From: Lingula anatina
Taxonomy: Eukaryota; Brachiopoda; Lingulata; Lingulida; Lingulidae
Direction of reading: 5' to 3'
Length of the DNA: 64,000 nucleotides
Assembly: GCF_001039355.2 (NCBI RefSeq)
Contig: NW_019775386.1
Span: forward strand, 4,510 to 68,509
Shown: positions 20,838 through 32,609 of the stretch, one piece after another
Layout of the letters: each line of letters begins with the position of its first letter
Numbering within the stretch: the first letter of the stretch is position 1
Program-made: the position numbers and the translations under genes
Notes under the pieces: generated by a model
What the model was told of the DNA's origin: nothing
What the model saw: the letters and a program-made list of their open reading frames with translations, nothing else
The model's database searches: none

Positions 20838-23401
20838 GTGAGTCTTTGCACTTTATGTTATTTAAGTGTGTGTCCATGATAAGACCAGTCAGAGGGTGGC
20901 AAGGTGGGGGGCAACAGATTTCAACCAAATTCATAATATAGTTGCATACATAGGAGATATTCATATTGAAGGCAACAATCCCAAAAGAAATCATTGGATA
21001 TAATTATAATATAATATTAAATGTTTTGGCCATTTTTGGCTTGATTTTCAGCTTCGGTCAATAAAGCCACTTCATAAGCAAATATGTCAAAACTGATGAC
21101 TTTTTAAAATAAATTGATAATTTACCTATTTAAAGCAGCCATTTGCCATTGAGAATATGTTACTTAATTTTAGTTTAACCCACAAACTAACGAGCCATGC
21201 CCATTTTTATAACCCCACCCCCCAAACTCACTTTTCTACCAAGCAATGTTCAAGCATTCATATCTCTCTTTTTGCAGGGTTGACAGCCATAAAATGGTAT
21301 AGGGATCCTGAGCATATATTGGTCTCATCATACAAATTTTAAAAAGTGTGTTAAACACAACAGAAGATATTGAAAAAGTGCCTCAAACATAAGCAATTTT
21401 AGCAGAAGACCAAACGACCGAAATCAAGATATCAGTACATTTTGAGATAATACCTTCCAATAATCAAATTTAATCAAAGACTCACAGCCAGGAATTCAAA
21501 CAATGCTTTGATGAGGGCAAATCTATCCAGTTTTTATAAATACAAGATGACTGCCATCAATTCTGTCCCAAAATACAGTTACCATAATTCCTCAAAATAA
21601 TCAAGAGGCCCATTTTTGCAGGTTTTTTTATTTTGAGATCTGTAATACAGGGTTGCTCAGATAATATTCTTTTCAAACAGATCCATACAACCTCTGAATA
21701 AATTTAAATTATTAGTGACAAGTTATTCAACCCCCCCCCCTCCATTTAATGAGTTATTACTGTGCATATCCAATGTCATCAGCATTGCATATATACCTTA
21801 TTTTCAGGGAGCAAAAGAGAAAAATAAAAAAAAAATTACAAAGGATTTTTCTAAAGGCAAAAGGGAATGACTGTCTCATTTTATCAGTTTTCTCAAGTGC
21901 AACACTAATTAATCCACTTGAAATGATTTATATTGCATTTTTCAACCATTCTTTTTCCTTTCAAATGATTCATAGGTTTTGTAAATACATGTGATATCTT
22001 GTTATCTATATTCTTTTTCTATAATTAAAAGAAAATTAAAACAAAGTCATCAACATACAATGACAGGAGGAGTACTTTATTTTCATATTACTAATTGGAC
22101 AGTAAAAGAAAAAAGCAGTTACTTTTCACAGGAGTGAAATCAAGCTATGAATCTCCAAGGTTCCAATATCACGGTCATCTTTTCCATATACTGAACACAA
22201 CAGTGATGGGTAGTGTTCTAGAGATTTTAATCTTATAACTGATTGATCCCCAATTTTCTTCTTCTGGTTGAGAGATCTAGGGTCTCCTTAGACAGTAATG
22301 ATAATTCAGCAATCTTAGAGAAAGTGTGGTAACTTGAAGCAACATGCCACTATAGTTTAGTGTGACTGAACTGCCAATTGTCAATATTTGTCAATCCAAT
22401 TTGAAATCCAGAATTCCATGATAGAAAGACAGAGTTGGTGCTCACATCTGAATCTGATGAATTTGCCTGTGCAATTTCAGGTGACTCTTCTATTATTATC
22501 TGTAAGATTGTCCATGTCAAGGTAACATCCAGGCCTAGGATGTAAAATCTGAGAAATAAACATAACATCAATAAATGTTTTACAACAACAGAGGCTTACT
22601 GTGTTCAGAATAGAAACTACTGTAGCAGGATCAATCTATCTCAGCGGAGTATCACACTCAGGCTCAGTCATTGTAATCAGCTTAATTGTCTGGCACACCC
22701 CCTTGCAAAGCAACATGAACAACATAATGGACTGCAAAGTTTTCCTGATTTTACTAAAGTACTTTTAGTTGTACAAGTGTTCTGTGTAAGTCTTGAAAAT
22801 TGAAGCACAGCGTGTTACAAAGTCACATAAAGCTAAGTGGTTAACTTCAACTTCATTGTAAACACACATAAATCTGCATATGAAATTAAAATATAAAAAA
22901 CTGGCACAAGTAACATCCCCTAAAATGCCAAAACTGAATATGAAACTGAATGTGTGTTACATACCTTTGATTCTGGGAAAGAAATTTCTAATGAAGCTGT
23001 CTACAAGCTGTCTCTTAACTGTTTGTGTTATGATAACACATGTAACAAAACCCTAGAATTTAATGCACAAATATACTTGATAAGTTAGATACACAGTTAA
23101 TTCTCTTCATCAGGCATATTTACCATGAAATAGAAATCAAGTAAAATTCTATGAATTGAAATATACCAGAACATATTTTAATTCTGCTTAATATTCTTTA
23201 TATTACTTAAAAATATTCAAACTTATTATTTAAACTGGTTTGAGTTTTTAGTGTATCTGATTCTAGTATATTTTATATATAGTATATATATGATCACTTA
23301 CCTTTCAACAAACATCAAGAGCTAAATCGATGAGCTGGATATATTGAGGAACCTAAGCGCCTGACAACAGTTTGAAGTGGTTCAAAAAAAAAAAAAAAAA
23401 A

Positions 23402-23542
23402 NNNNNNNNNNNNNNNNNNNNNNNNNNNNNNNNNNNNNNNNNNNNNNNNNNNNNNNNNNNNNNNNNNNNNNNNNNNNNNNNNNNNNNNNNNNNNNNNNNN
23501 NNNNNNNNNNNNNNNNNNNNNNNNNNNNNNNNNNNNNNNNNN
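23402..23542. other. assembly gap (141 N)
   Basis: Run of N after a poly-A tract. It removes the left end of the adjacent hAT-type element. ORFs across it are meaningless. Confidence 0.99.
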
Positions 23543-23679
23543 GCGGATCCAGAGATATTTTCTGACAGTCTTCCAAATTCTCTTTGTTGATCCATCCTAC
23601 ATTTTTGACCGTCTTACGACAGACAAAATTAGATACCCGACAATGTAAACTTCAAAACCTGAGCCTCAATCCGCCCCTG
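23543..23679. mobile_element. hAT-type MITE, left end lost in gap
   Basis: Starts inside its terminal repeat (gcggatccag) and ends aatccgcccctg at 23668-23679. Reverse-complemented, it aligns along its length with 44688-44855 (gacggtcaaaaatg, aggatggatcaacaaaga, tgtcagaaaatatctct). Ends of the CAGGGGCGGATT type are common in hAT elements. Confidence 0.75.
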
Positions 23680-24800
23680 CTGACGACCAGCTGCTATGGT
23701 CATTTCTTGTGATATTCTGGAGCACACCAATCCTTCTGAGATGTACCTAAGCATCTCTAGTGTGTGTTCTTCATAAAATTAAGAAAGCATTATGTTTTAA
23801 CACTGTAAAGACGATGTGCTTTGCTCCACAGTTGCTCCGGTGATAATCCTAGTACCCGCCATGTTGAAAATAGGTCACAGAGTTAGCATTGTTATTTTAC
23901 ATTTAGTTTCTACAACATAAACAAATTTAAAAAGTGTATTTTTGCTTCATAAGTTTGTCTGCAGGGCAAAGATGATTATTTTAAGGGCTTTTCACAAAGC
24001 TATACATGGTTTTGACTTATTAATTTAGTTGAAGAAACAGATTAGCATTTCAGTAGTATAAAAATATTCGTTTTTAGGCCCTTTTTAAAATTGCTATAGT
24101 TCTAATTTTACAAGGTTTAACACAGATTTTATTTCACAAATTTTATTTTTCAACCCTTTTCTATCAGCACATACCAAAATTATATGGATACAACCTGCAA
24201 AAAAGAAGATGTGTGCATTTAAAGAAGGGGAGGGGGTCAAGCATACGGAAAACATGCCTTATTAGAATCAACCTTGTGTGGTCATGACAGTGCCCTTTCG
24301 AAAAATCTGTACTGGGTATTAAAGGTCTTTCCTTAACCCATCATATGGCATACCTAAATAATTCCTTATGATGTACATGATTTTTAAAAATAATATTTAA
24401 AATTATAACTTTTCAAGAGCTAAAAAATGCAATATTTTGGCAAAATTGCGGATAAAAGACCTTCCTCCATATCTCTAAAACTAATGATCCAAAATAAGAA
24501 AGCCAGTGGCTCACAATATCTTTCATGTTGATGGTTTACCACACCAAAAATTATTAAAATCTGCTGACCCCCATCTTGCCGCCTTCTGACTGATCTGTTT
24601 GGCTTTCTCATGGGCGCGCTCTTAACATCAACGCAATCTTATTTAGATATTGACTAAATGTAAGTTTATAACATGTGAAAATAGTTTCATTGGATCTTAG
24701 TTTTGATAGTCAAAAAGGTTTCATTTATGCTAGATCCTGAAATTTGATTTACCCGTTGACTGTTTCGTCTGTTCACTCTGACAGACTTGGTCACAACTGA

Positions 24801-24896
24801 ATTACCTGTTCAGGTGAAGGTGAACAGGTAATTATCTCAGTCTTGATGATGACTTGTTAGCCCCTCTCGCCCCCTCCCACCTTCACCTGAACAGGT
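24801..24896. repeat. overlapping alternative hairpins
   Basis: ATTACCTGTTCA (24801-24812) pairs perfectly with 24821-24832; the same region (24804-24822) also pairs perfectly over 19 bp with 24878-24896. The two foldings exclude each other. Confidence 0.8.
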
Positions 24897-24990
24897 CTTT
24901 CAGATCAGGATGTTCCATTTTATTGAATGCATTTCTCAAAAACCACATGTTGGACATGCTATGCAATATATATATTTAAATTTATTGCAG

Positions 24991-25835
24991 GCCAGAGTTA
25001 GGAAAGAAGAAAGAAATGAAGGAAGGGAAGCCTGACCCTCGACATTTGGAGGACCGTGAGGTGAATGCCACTGCCCTGTCTACTTTACACACAACAATGA
25101 TGAAACTGGTACCAAAGTGTGGCTTTTCCAAATATGCTGTGCCAGCCCAGAGAGAACCTGATTGCAACCAAGAATCTACATCTTTATTCCAAGCTTTACC
25201 CCCCCCCCCCCAGCAATACAGATATCAAGGAAGCATGTGTCACTTTTTTTACGTCACTGCCAAATACTGCAGAGGAGATAAATGCTATTGAACAACAAAC
25301 TTCAAAGTCACAATCAGGAAAGTGGCATAAAGAGAGACATATTCGTATCACCGCTTCCAATTTTCACTCAGTTGTAAACCGTCGGGAAGCAACAGACCCA
25401 ACTCCACTTATGAAGAAGCTGCTTGGCTTTACAAGTGTTTCAACGAGAGCCATGCATTTTGGGCTGGAATATGAAGAAAGGGCATTGGCCAGATATGCTG
25501 AAGAGATGAAACGCAAGGGACTGGATGACATACAAATTGACAAGTGTGGGTTCCGTTTATCTGCAGCTCATCCCCACCTTGGTGCTTCTGCAGATGGGAT
25601 TGCCAGTGACTCCCAGAGAGGAAGGGTACTAGTTGAACTGAAGACACCTTCCTCAACCTGGGGTGACAGTATGGTAGATGCTGCTATGAAACTGCCATGT
25701 TTAAAGCTAGATGAAAACAGCAGGCCATATTTGAATCCCAAACATAGCTACTTCACTCAAGTCCAGGGTCAAATGGCTGTGTACAACATTCATGTGTGTG
25801 ATTTTGTTTTGTGCACAGAGAAACTGAAAAACTGA
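24991..25835 (+). pseudogene. YqaJ-family (lambda-exonuclease-like) nuclease exon of transposon
   Basis: Follows tttattgcag. The first 70 codons are in one frame up to a run of 13 C (25199-25211), after which the next frame carries the domain to the stop at 25835, so the C run holds a frameshift (or is a sequencing error). The nuclease core is recognisable: RITASNFHSVVNRR, FGLEYEERALARY, LGASADGI (metal-binding Asp), VELKTP (E-x-K) and QVQGQMAVYNIHVCDFVL (conserved Gln). It would act in transposition as an accessory 5'-3' exonuclease or recombinase; that role is inferred from the family. It ends TEKLKN, probably shorter than normal. Confidence 0.8.
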
Positions 25836-25970
25836 ATTCAGGTTTTATTCTATACATACATATGCATTCAATACCAAACTGAGAATATGTGCAATGTTAT
25901 TTAGCAGCAAATTGTGATCTTGGGTTGTGAAAATCTAGTGTTTTATTTTCAGTGTTTTATTTTTAGTGTT
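25836..25970. repeat. junction between convergent transposon genes; 14-bp tandem repeats
   Basis: About 135 bp separate the two genes. AGTGTTTTATTTTC-like units repeat three times at about 25939-25980, right where the transposase reading ends. The junction is the likely site of an internal deletion. Confidence 0.6.
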
Positions 25971-26672
25971 TTATTTCTGAGATTTAAGTGATGAGGGTTT
26001 CTGAACATACACTTCTGTGCAATCGATGACAACTCTGGTATCAGGGTAATCTGAAAAACAGGCAGGCAGGTGTGGTCTGACCTCTTCAACACTAGGAAAT
26101 CTTGTAATTGCCTCCAGTTCTTTTCTTAAAAATCTAATCCAGACATCAAAAATTTTGGAAAAATAACCTTCAGAAATACACAATCTTTGGGATATATCCC
26201 TAACAAACAAGCAACCTTTAACCTGACAAGAACTGCAAAAAACTCATCAATCAAATCTAGTTTCCGAGCTGACTGATACTTTCCTGTGCCCCGACCAGTG
26301 ATATTCAAATGCTTAGCTTTAGGCTCCAGGTAGGTGAAAAGGGCATTAAATACTGCCACACTGGGAAGACCAGTCCAAAATTGAACGTTTGATTCATTGA
26401 GGATGTCTTGTGCACAAAATTTTGGCTGGCTCAAAGCAATGCGCAATTCTAATAATTCAATATGTTTCTGACTTTTTTTCCAGTCTTAGTATCAGCTCTG
26501 CTTTTTCTATATCACTATCCGCCGCAGCCTCTTTATCTCTGCTGAACTCTGTCTGGCAGCTACTGTACTCAGTCATGCTAGTTCTAAAACATTGTCTTTT
26601 GGCATAAGAGTGGTCACTACCCTGAATCTCTTCCTCCTCTTCACAAGTATCAAGAGGTACTTCATAGGTAAC
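25971..26672 (-). pseudogene. DDE transposase exon (ISL2EU/PIF-Harbinger type), truncated
   Basis: Minus strand, starts after ttcttcaag at 26672 in phase 0, matching the THAP exon donor. Reads an acidic linker (DTCEEEEEIQG), a coiled coil (KAELILRLEKK), then NVQFWTGLPSV, ARKLDLIDEFFAVLVRLK, a helix-turn-helix stretch (ISQRLCISEGYFSKIFDVW), HLPACFSDYPDTRVVIDCTE (first catalytic Asp) and KPSSLKSQ, then stops. Two frame slips break it: at an A7 run near 26478 and near 26205. Everything after the first Asp is missing, including the second Asp and the Glu, so it cannot be catalytic. Confidence 0.8.
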
Positions 26673-27200
26673 CTTGAAGAAATGAATGGTAATGTAAGTA
26701 AACATATCAACAAGGCATGTTCAAAACTGGGGTAGTAAACAATCATATTGAATAGTCATAGTATTTGAAAGCTATAAACAGTTCGCTGACTACTCCTATC
26801 TACCTGTGCAGGTATACTTTTGAAGTGCCAAAGTAATCTGTTGTTTGTTACAAGATGATGTCACACCTAGTTTTCCAATTATTAGTGCAATAAAAGAAAG
26901 TCAGGTTACAGGATGATCTTACCTCATCCACCTGGCATAATTAGTGTGATAGGTAGTAATTACAAGTGTAGGTGTGAGCAAGTCGATTGTTTGCCCACCT
27001 ACACTGGGGTACTAGCTGTAGCTAATCGTCTTAATCATCTACAAATAGAATAAAACCACATCCTTGTATATTCCACACTACCTACCTGCTAACGTTTAAT
27101 TAAAGAAAAAAAACAGTCACTTTAACAGATGTTATCATACACACTGTCATAAAAAATGTATAAACATATAGTCAACGATATTGAATTCATTGATACTTAC

Positions 27201-27626
27201 ATCTGAGTTCTGGACAAGGGAAAATACAACTTCTTGGCCCACATCTGGGACACAGTTTCCTACCACGATGGCTTTTCTAATTCTACTCTCCACCGCTTCG
27301 GCCCATGTCGCACTTGAAATACTGTTTGAAGTGCGTCTAGCTTTAACCGTTTTGCGTGACTTTGGTAAAGCAACTGATGGTACTGCATCAATAGACTTAC
27401 TATCTTTCCTGTTTGGCTTTCCGGATTGGAAGTGACAGCCACAGACTTTGAAGTTTTCAGTTATATCTTTCAATGAAATGTCCGCACGACCAGTGGCAAT
27501 AATCCATAGCAATTTCGTACGTCTGTCCTTTGGAAATACAAAAAAATCTACAAACATTGTCTTTTCTACCTCTCCAGTGGCTGCAGTTATACACACAGCA
27601 TTTGTCATGGCCACCCAATACCGATA
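27201..27626 (-). pseudogene. THAP DNA-binding exon of the transposase
   Basis: Donor gtaagt at 27200-27195, phase 0, joining in frame to 26672. The open frame from ATG 27614 reads FFVFPKDRRTKLLWIIATGR and KVCGCHFQSGKP, the second half of a THAP finger (C-x2-H). The first zinc ligands are better in the adjacent frame (DKCCVYNCSH), whose start codon position is TTG at 27626. I infer one frameshift within the finger and a lost ATG. THAP domains bind transposon ends. Confidence 0.7.
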
Positions 27627-27846
27627 AATGCGAAGAGCGGGAGATCTACTTTACATCCAGACAGCCATCCATGTCCATGAAGGTCCCTTCTACTCTTGCC
27701 CCCTGAGAAACAGTCCCGCACAAAATGGCGCGAACTGCGCATGCTCACGATTTCGTGGAAAAGACTTTATTGCTGTAAACAATAAGGAGGAAATACCAAA
27801 GACAAAACAACGTCGGACCTTTGCGTGGCTTTCTCCCTGAATACAT

Positions 27847-27917
27847 TATATGTTGCCCCATCACCCCGGCAGACCCAACTTGAGGACTTTCATAGTAGCT
27901 ACAGTACACTGTACATC
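27847..27917 (-). repeat. repeat-end motif shared with 54651 and 59980
   Basis: The reverse complement reads tgtactgtagctactat..cctcaagttgggtctgc.gggg, about 70 bp, nearly identical to the starts of the direct repeats at 54651 and 59980. It lies 80 bp outside the right end of the transposon. Confidence 0.75.
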
Positions 27918-29084
27918 AAAACGTGGTTCATTTTATGAAAAGTTTGAAGGACAAAAGATCATTTAAGAGTATTTATTTCAAAACAAAATTAAGTATCTAT
28001 GATGTGTGACATCAGGAACTTTACAAAGCTATGCATAAACATATGCCAATAAAATATGAAATTAGGTTAACTACGTGATAGTAACCTATACCAGAGATAT
28101 CCCAAATGAAAGACTGAAAAGTGGAGTGCAGGAATCTATTTGTTATAATATTGATTAAAACCTGCCGTTATAATGACTGAGCAGTAATTAATACAATTCA
28201 CTTCAAAATAAAAAGAAACAGCCTTTATTGTGGCGGGGTGAGAAGAATTGAGCCTCACCGTAGAAGATATTATTTGCTGGGTTGGAGCACAATGCCAGGT
28301 CATGGACTGACCTGATTCGTTGAGGTGGGGAGGAAGACCACTAGAAGGTTTCACTATCAAATATGTAATAATCATATGTCATGAAAACACTATAATAAAA
28401 TTTAATTTGTTACGATTTGCAGCATTTGTTCATTCTGACGCAAGGCGAGGTTAACGCCAGAGCTAAATAGTAACACATAATCCTTATTGTCCATTATAAA
28501 AATCGTATCAAATATTTTGATATGCAATGTTCATTAGTACCATAATTTTGGCGATCATTTAAAACTATATTTTCACAGAGTTAGTTAGCATTAATTAAGC
28601 AACAACCGGTACGAAAAACGACTCCCTTTTTAAGTGAGGCAATACATCCTCTTCACACTTATTTATCTTGATAAATATAGGCCCTATTATGCCACTAGCA
28701 GTTTTTAACTCGTGTGTGAAAACAAAAGATTCTTTGTCACTTTTACAAGACAATGGAGGCGAACAAGTGGAGCAATTACAATATACAATCAAAAGGAAAT
28801 TACCTAAGAAAGCTTACTACGGGTCAACCCTTTGCTTATTCGAAGTAAAGAGATAGACATATGTCTGTCTCTTTGTTCTAAAAGTAGTCAATTCGAGACT
28901 CATTTAAATAAACCATCATATGTTCGTGTAGAATTGTGAAAAGCGAAAAACATTATTGTTCACAATGTTCACAATAAATATCTAAGTACACCTCCTTCGC
29001 CTACGCCTACACTATTTTTCGCGAGGGTTGAATAAGCATTGACTTATAAACAAAGAAAGTGTGAGCAAATTGTGACGAAAACGT
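27918..29084. other. intergenic, nothing recognised
   Basis: AT-rich DNA with a few short ORFs (28136-28375, 28595-28856) that match nothing I know. Confidence 0.5.
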
Positions 29085-29394
29085 TTGATTCAAGACCTCG
29101 GATGAGGTGGAAAGGGTTGGGATGTGGTCCATTTACCCTGGGCATAAGCGAGCAGATAACTGAAGACGCCCCTGCCAATTAACACTTCTTATGAAAAATT
29201 GTTCTTAGTCATAGTTTTAAATTCCCCCTTTTTTATCCATTATATATATCCTTTTTTAATCTTTAATATTTTTCTATAATCATTTTCCTTTTTTTTCATC
29301 TTATAACCATTAGCAATATTTTTCTTTTAATTTGAATTTTATAATTTTTGTAAAAGTCTACTGAACACATGTTGGATTTTAGACTATAAATAAA

Positions 29395-29431
<37 letters not shown>

Positions 29432-29441
29432 GTTATTATTA
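29085..29441 (+). mobile_element. probable non-LTR retrotransposon 3' end
   Basis: A moderately GC-rich stretch (ggatgaggtggaaagggttg) passes into AT-rich DNA ending ctataaataaatg and (TTA)n at about 29397-29441, like a LINE/SINE 3' end with a microsatellite tail. No coding part present. Confidence 0.4.
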
Positions 29442-30007
29442 TTATCTACACTCAAACACCCTGTTATACACATACATGTACCGAGACACTATAAAGCCAT
29501 GGGGGCAAATAATCAGCCATGTGCGTGAGCTTCAAAAAGATGATGATCTCTACTTCCTTTTGCATGTACAATGACAAGACATTCAGTTGAGAGAGAAGTA
29601 TTTCTGAAAGAAGAAAACGATTTAAGACAAGCTAACCAGGTTTTGTGAACAATTCTAATACAAGGCTGTAGATCGTTCTGGCATTAAAAATAAAATCTCA
29701 AATCTGTCAAACAAATGATGTTCCTGTGAGAAATGATCTTATACCTTCCTTTATTTTTATGACTTTGAAAGTATTCTATAAGGCTAATAGCAATAACTCA
29801 AGATAATATAATCACCGTGACTTTTATATATTTGATCTTATTTAAAGGGATAACAACTGATCGTATTAGATACATTATGAGCAATTCATAGAAATGTAAT
29901 AAAAGCCATTATTGGCCAAAACGAACAGTTTCGTTTATTTCAACTTACAAAGTAACTACGTGGTTAAAAGAGAATAAATTAATAAATACGAAAGGGTTTC
30001 ACTGATA
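29442..30007. other. intergenic, nothing recognised
   Basis: No gene or repeat recognised. Confidence 0.5.
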
Positions 30008-30404
30008 CTAATGATGGTAATAAGTAAAGTTTTTTCGCATCGAATCATCAGCAAGTTTTGGAAATAACGTACGAATGAAGATGTAAATTCTGGAAGAAAC
30101 GGGACTGCCGGTGTATATATGATACTGCCTTGTCACTGTTGCTTGAATAATCTCCATGGCAACATCAAGTGGGTCGAACATGTGAGCAGAGGAAGCTTTT
30201 GCGCCTAAAAGGAAATTGGTCCCTCCACAGCGTTCTCTGTCCCTGTAATTAAATGACTGGTTAAACAAATAATTAATAACTTAATACCAAAACTGGTATT
30301 GCAACAAAAAGTTAAACTTGCATGAAAATAAAAAAGCCTTCTGAAAATGAAAATAAATCAGCGCAGGAAATTAAATAACAAATAGTCGCTCATAAAAATG
30401 GATT

Positions 30405-30439
<35 letters not shown>

Positions 30440-30683
30440 TTTTTTTTTTTTGCAAAATTAGTTTGATAACTGATTCACAATAGAAAAACATTTTTTTCAA
30501 TATATTTTAATATGTTTGCGTGTATGCCTTTGACTTTCTTCAACAGATGTTCTTTTCGAGCAATTAAATCAATGTTTGCTCCCACCTTGGCGAAATGATA
30601 CGCCATCTGTTCTCCAATTCCAGCTGACGCTCCTGTTATTAGGACGTTTTTACCTTTCACATCAGATGGAAAATTAAAGACAC
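30008..30683 (-). pseudogene. short-chain dehydrogenase (HSD11B1-like), core missing
   Basis: Two pieces in the right order on the minus strand. At about 30683-30520, after gcgtaag, the sequence reads VKGKNVLITGASAGIGEQMA (TGxxxGIG cofactor motif) and FAKVGANIDLIARKEHLLKK, the first strand-helix-strand of the Rossmann fold. At 30242-30008, after taattacag, it reads FDPLDVAMEIIQATVTRQYHI to YYHH and a stop, resembling the C-terminus of 11-beta-hydroxysteroid dehydrogenase-like enzymes. The roughly 150 middle residues with the YxxxK active site are not in the 280 bp between. Either the gene lost its middle, or the exons were rearranged. No good donor follows LLKK. Confidence 0.6.
30399..30452. 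repeat. (ATTT)n and poly-T
   Basis: About ten ATTT units followed by a T run. Confidence 0.9.
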
Positions 30684-30701
30684 CTTACGCCTAATGCCAT
30701 T

Positions 30702-30746
30702 TAGAGAGAGAGGGAGAGAGAGAGAGATGGGAGAGAGAGAGAGAGC
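30702..30746. repeat. (GA)n microsatellite
   Basis: Interrupted GA repeat immediately upstream of the dehydrogenase fragment. Confidence 0.9.
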
Positions 30747-32609
30747 TTCAGTAGGGACACTCTGGGTCACATAATAATCTACTGTCATGCCTATATTTCC
30801 CGCGACAACTTATTGATCATTTTCTGACGTCTGTATGCGTACATGGTGACGAGATAATTATAGGGCAAAACACACCCTGTTCATGCTCGACGGGGAGTTA
30901 ATTGCCGCTTGCTGTAAGCCGACGTAATTACATAGTTGCTTATCTGCGGTACTGTTCCTTTCTCTAGGCTGACACATGTCCTATCTCCTGCCTTGCTAAC
31001 GGGTTTTTCTTCATTTTGCAAAATTTTGTTTGAAAAATTTAATATTTATTCTACTTGTGAGTTTTTTGTCCTGCTATCTACAATTTGCCCACATAACGGC
31101 CAACGTTAATTTGAAAATGACGTAATGCAGTATCGGTCACAAACCACGGAGCGTGCCGTCTGAATTGATGAGCAAAAATGAAATAAACTACTTCAGATTT
31201 TGTGAAGATTATCTGTATATTCGCTTCTTTAACGTCTTTTACCGTGACATTATATGGTGATCTCATTTGAAAGTGTTCGCATTTTATTCGGTCAACTTAT
31301 TCTGTCAAGCCATACGGGCCTATCACTGCACGTGCGCCATCTTGAATTTTATATGTAGAGGGAGGCAGGTCGGCTGCAATTAAGCCATGCGAAAAAGGAG
31401 AAGTGAAAGTGATGCCTTGTCGAAAAACGATATCATTAAAAAATACATTCATACAAATTTAAACTTTACTCGTCGCAGGCTGATACCCCACAGAGCGCTC
31501 AAGCTGCTGTGCACTGAGTTATGTATAAGTGGGATCTATTTATGAAATAATGAAATGAATGAATAATGAAATTAAGCTGAGAGAAAGCAGCTCGTTATCT
31601 ATTTTTTCAGGTCTATCCTTAGATTGTGCCTATTGGCTGGTAACGTAGTTCTGTCTTTTTTAATTGATCAACAACTAGTTTTTTTTTTAATTTTATTTAA
31701 TATAATACAAATAATAAGTTTGAAATTGAACATCTAATATGCATGAAAAGCCAATTATATAGTACCAGTGTTACACTATTAAAATCCTATTTCAGCATGC
31801 AAAATATACATTTCAAAAAGTTTGCATCGATTTGCAAATCATGTTTTCTTTGCTTAACCTTTCTGTTTTAGACTTTGAACATATGAATGAAATTTGTATA
31901 TATTTTACACAATATAATTTACTTTCATTATTTATAATTTAAATATGTGCACGATATTAATGAGATAAAATGTAACTTGTTACAAAAAACGTAAATTAAT
32001 TGAGGATTTAATGCACTACTGTAAGCGTAATTTTGACAGATGATTCTGTACAGTATTTACGAGTGTAAATAGTATGCGCTTGGCAGCATTTTCTTTCAAA
32101 TGTGATTCTTTAGAGATGTAATGTGCGCATTAACTTTCCTTGTCTCACAGACAGACACAGAGAAGACTAAAGGTCCGAAACCAGCGGGCCACATGGAAAA
32201 TACATCTAAGGTCTACAAAAGGCTGCCTCCGAGGACACTGTAGGGTCTTATCTAGCGCACGAAAATCTTTATTAATAATGCGATTTGATAAATTATCACA
32301 GTGCAGAGTTCGGGGACAGGTTATTCTGGCACAACCTGTAACAATAAGACAATTTAATTTTTTATGAGACGTCTTATGCATTCCTCGTAATAATGAAGGA
32401 TTTAGAACAGTGAAAATAACATATGGATTCCATCGGGTTAAAATGAATGCTATATAAGTGTAATACAAGATACACGTACAATTCTGGCTTCAAAGCATCC
32501 GCTGTTGTTTTTTTCAATACATGTAACTATGTGAAAAAAGAAAAAAAAGTCGTATTTGAGTGCACAGCAAAATACAAATTAAGTTCCGTGAATGAACAAA
32601 TCCACCAGG
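30747..32609. other. intergenic, nothing recognised
   Basis: AT-rich; short ORFs at 31078-31266 and 32140-32468 look random. Confidence 0.5.

Larger units (their letters stand above)
20838..24990 (+). other. transposon intron/deleted region
   Basis: No exon recognised. Contains a dispersed repeat (20893-20995, cf. 3237-3345), the N gap, a hAT-type element (to 23679) and the hairpins at 24801-24896. A stretch near 24500-24600 is weakly repeated at 5690-5770. Confidence 0.5.
20315..27766. mobile_element. THAP-DDE / SWIM-YqaJ DNA transposon (ISL2EU-like), decayed
   Basis: Outer ends AGTCTTTTCCACG (20315-20327) and CGTGGAAAAGACT (27754-27766) are perfect inverted repeats lying 70-150 bp outside the first exons of two convergent genes. 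These are a SWIM/YqaJ nuclease (plus) and a THAP/DDE transposase (minus). From memory this gene pair marks the ISL2EU group, related to PIF-Harbinger. The element is 7.45 kb, contains the N gap and a hAT-type insertion, and is inactive: frameshifts in both genes, missing middle nuclease exons, and loss of the transposase C-terminus. I could not settle the target-site duplication. Confidence 0.75.

Noticed and set aside
20881-21342. Search for the missing C-x-H SWIM exon after ttttgcag at 21279
   Set aside because: The sequence after that AG reads no C-x-H and does not keep the phase-2 frame.
23353-23595. Four ORFs across the N run
   Set aside because: Translated gap.
28595-28856. Short ORFs on both strands with some cysteines
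   Set aside because: No zinc-finger spacing or splice context; probably chance.
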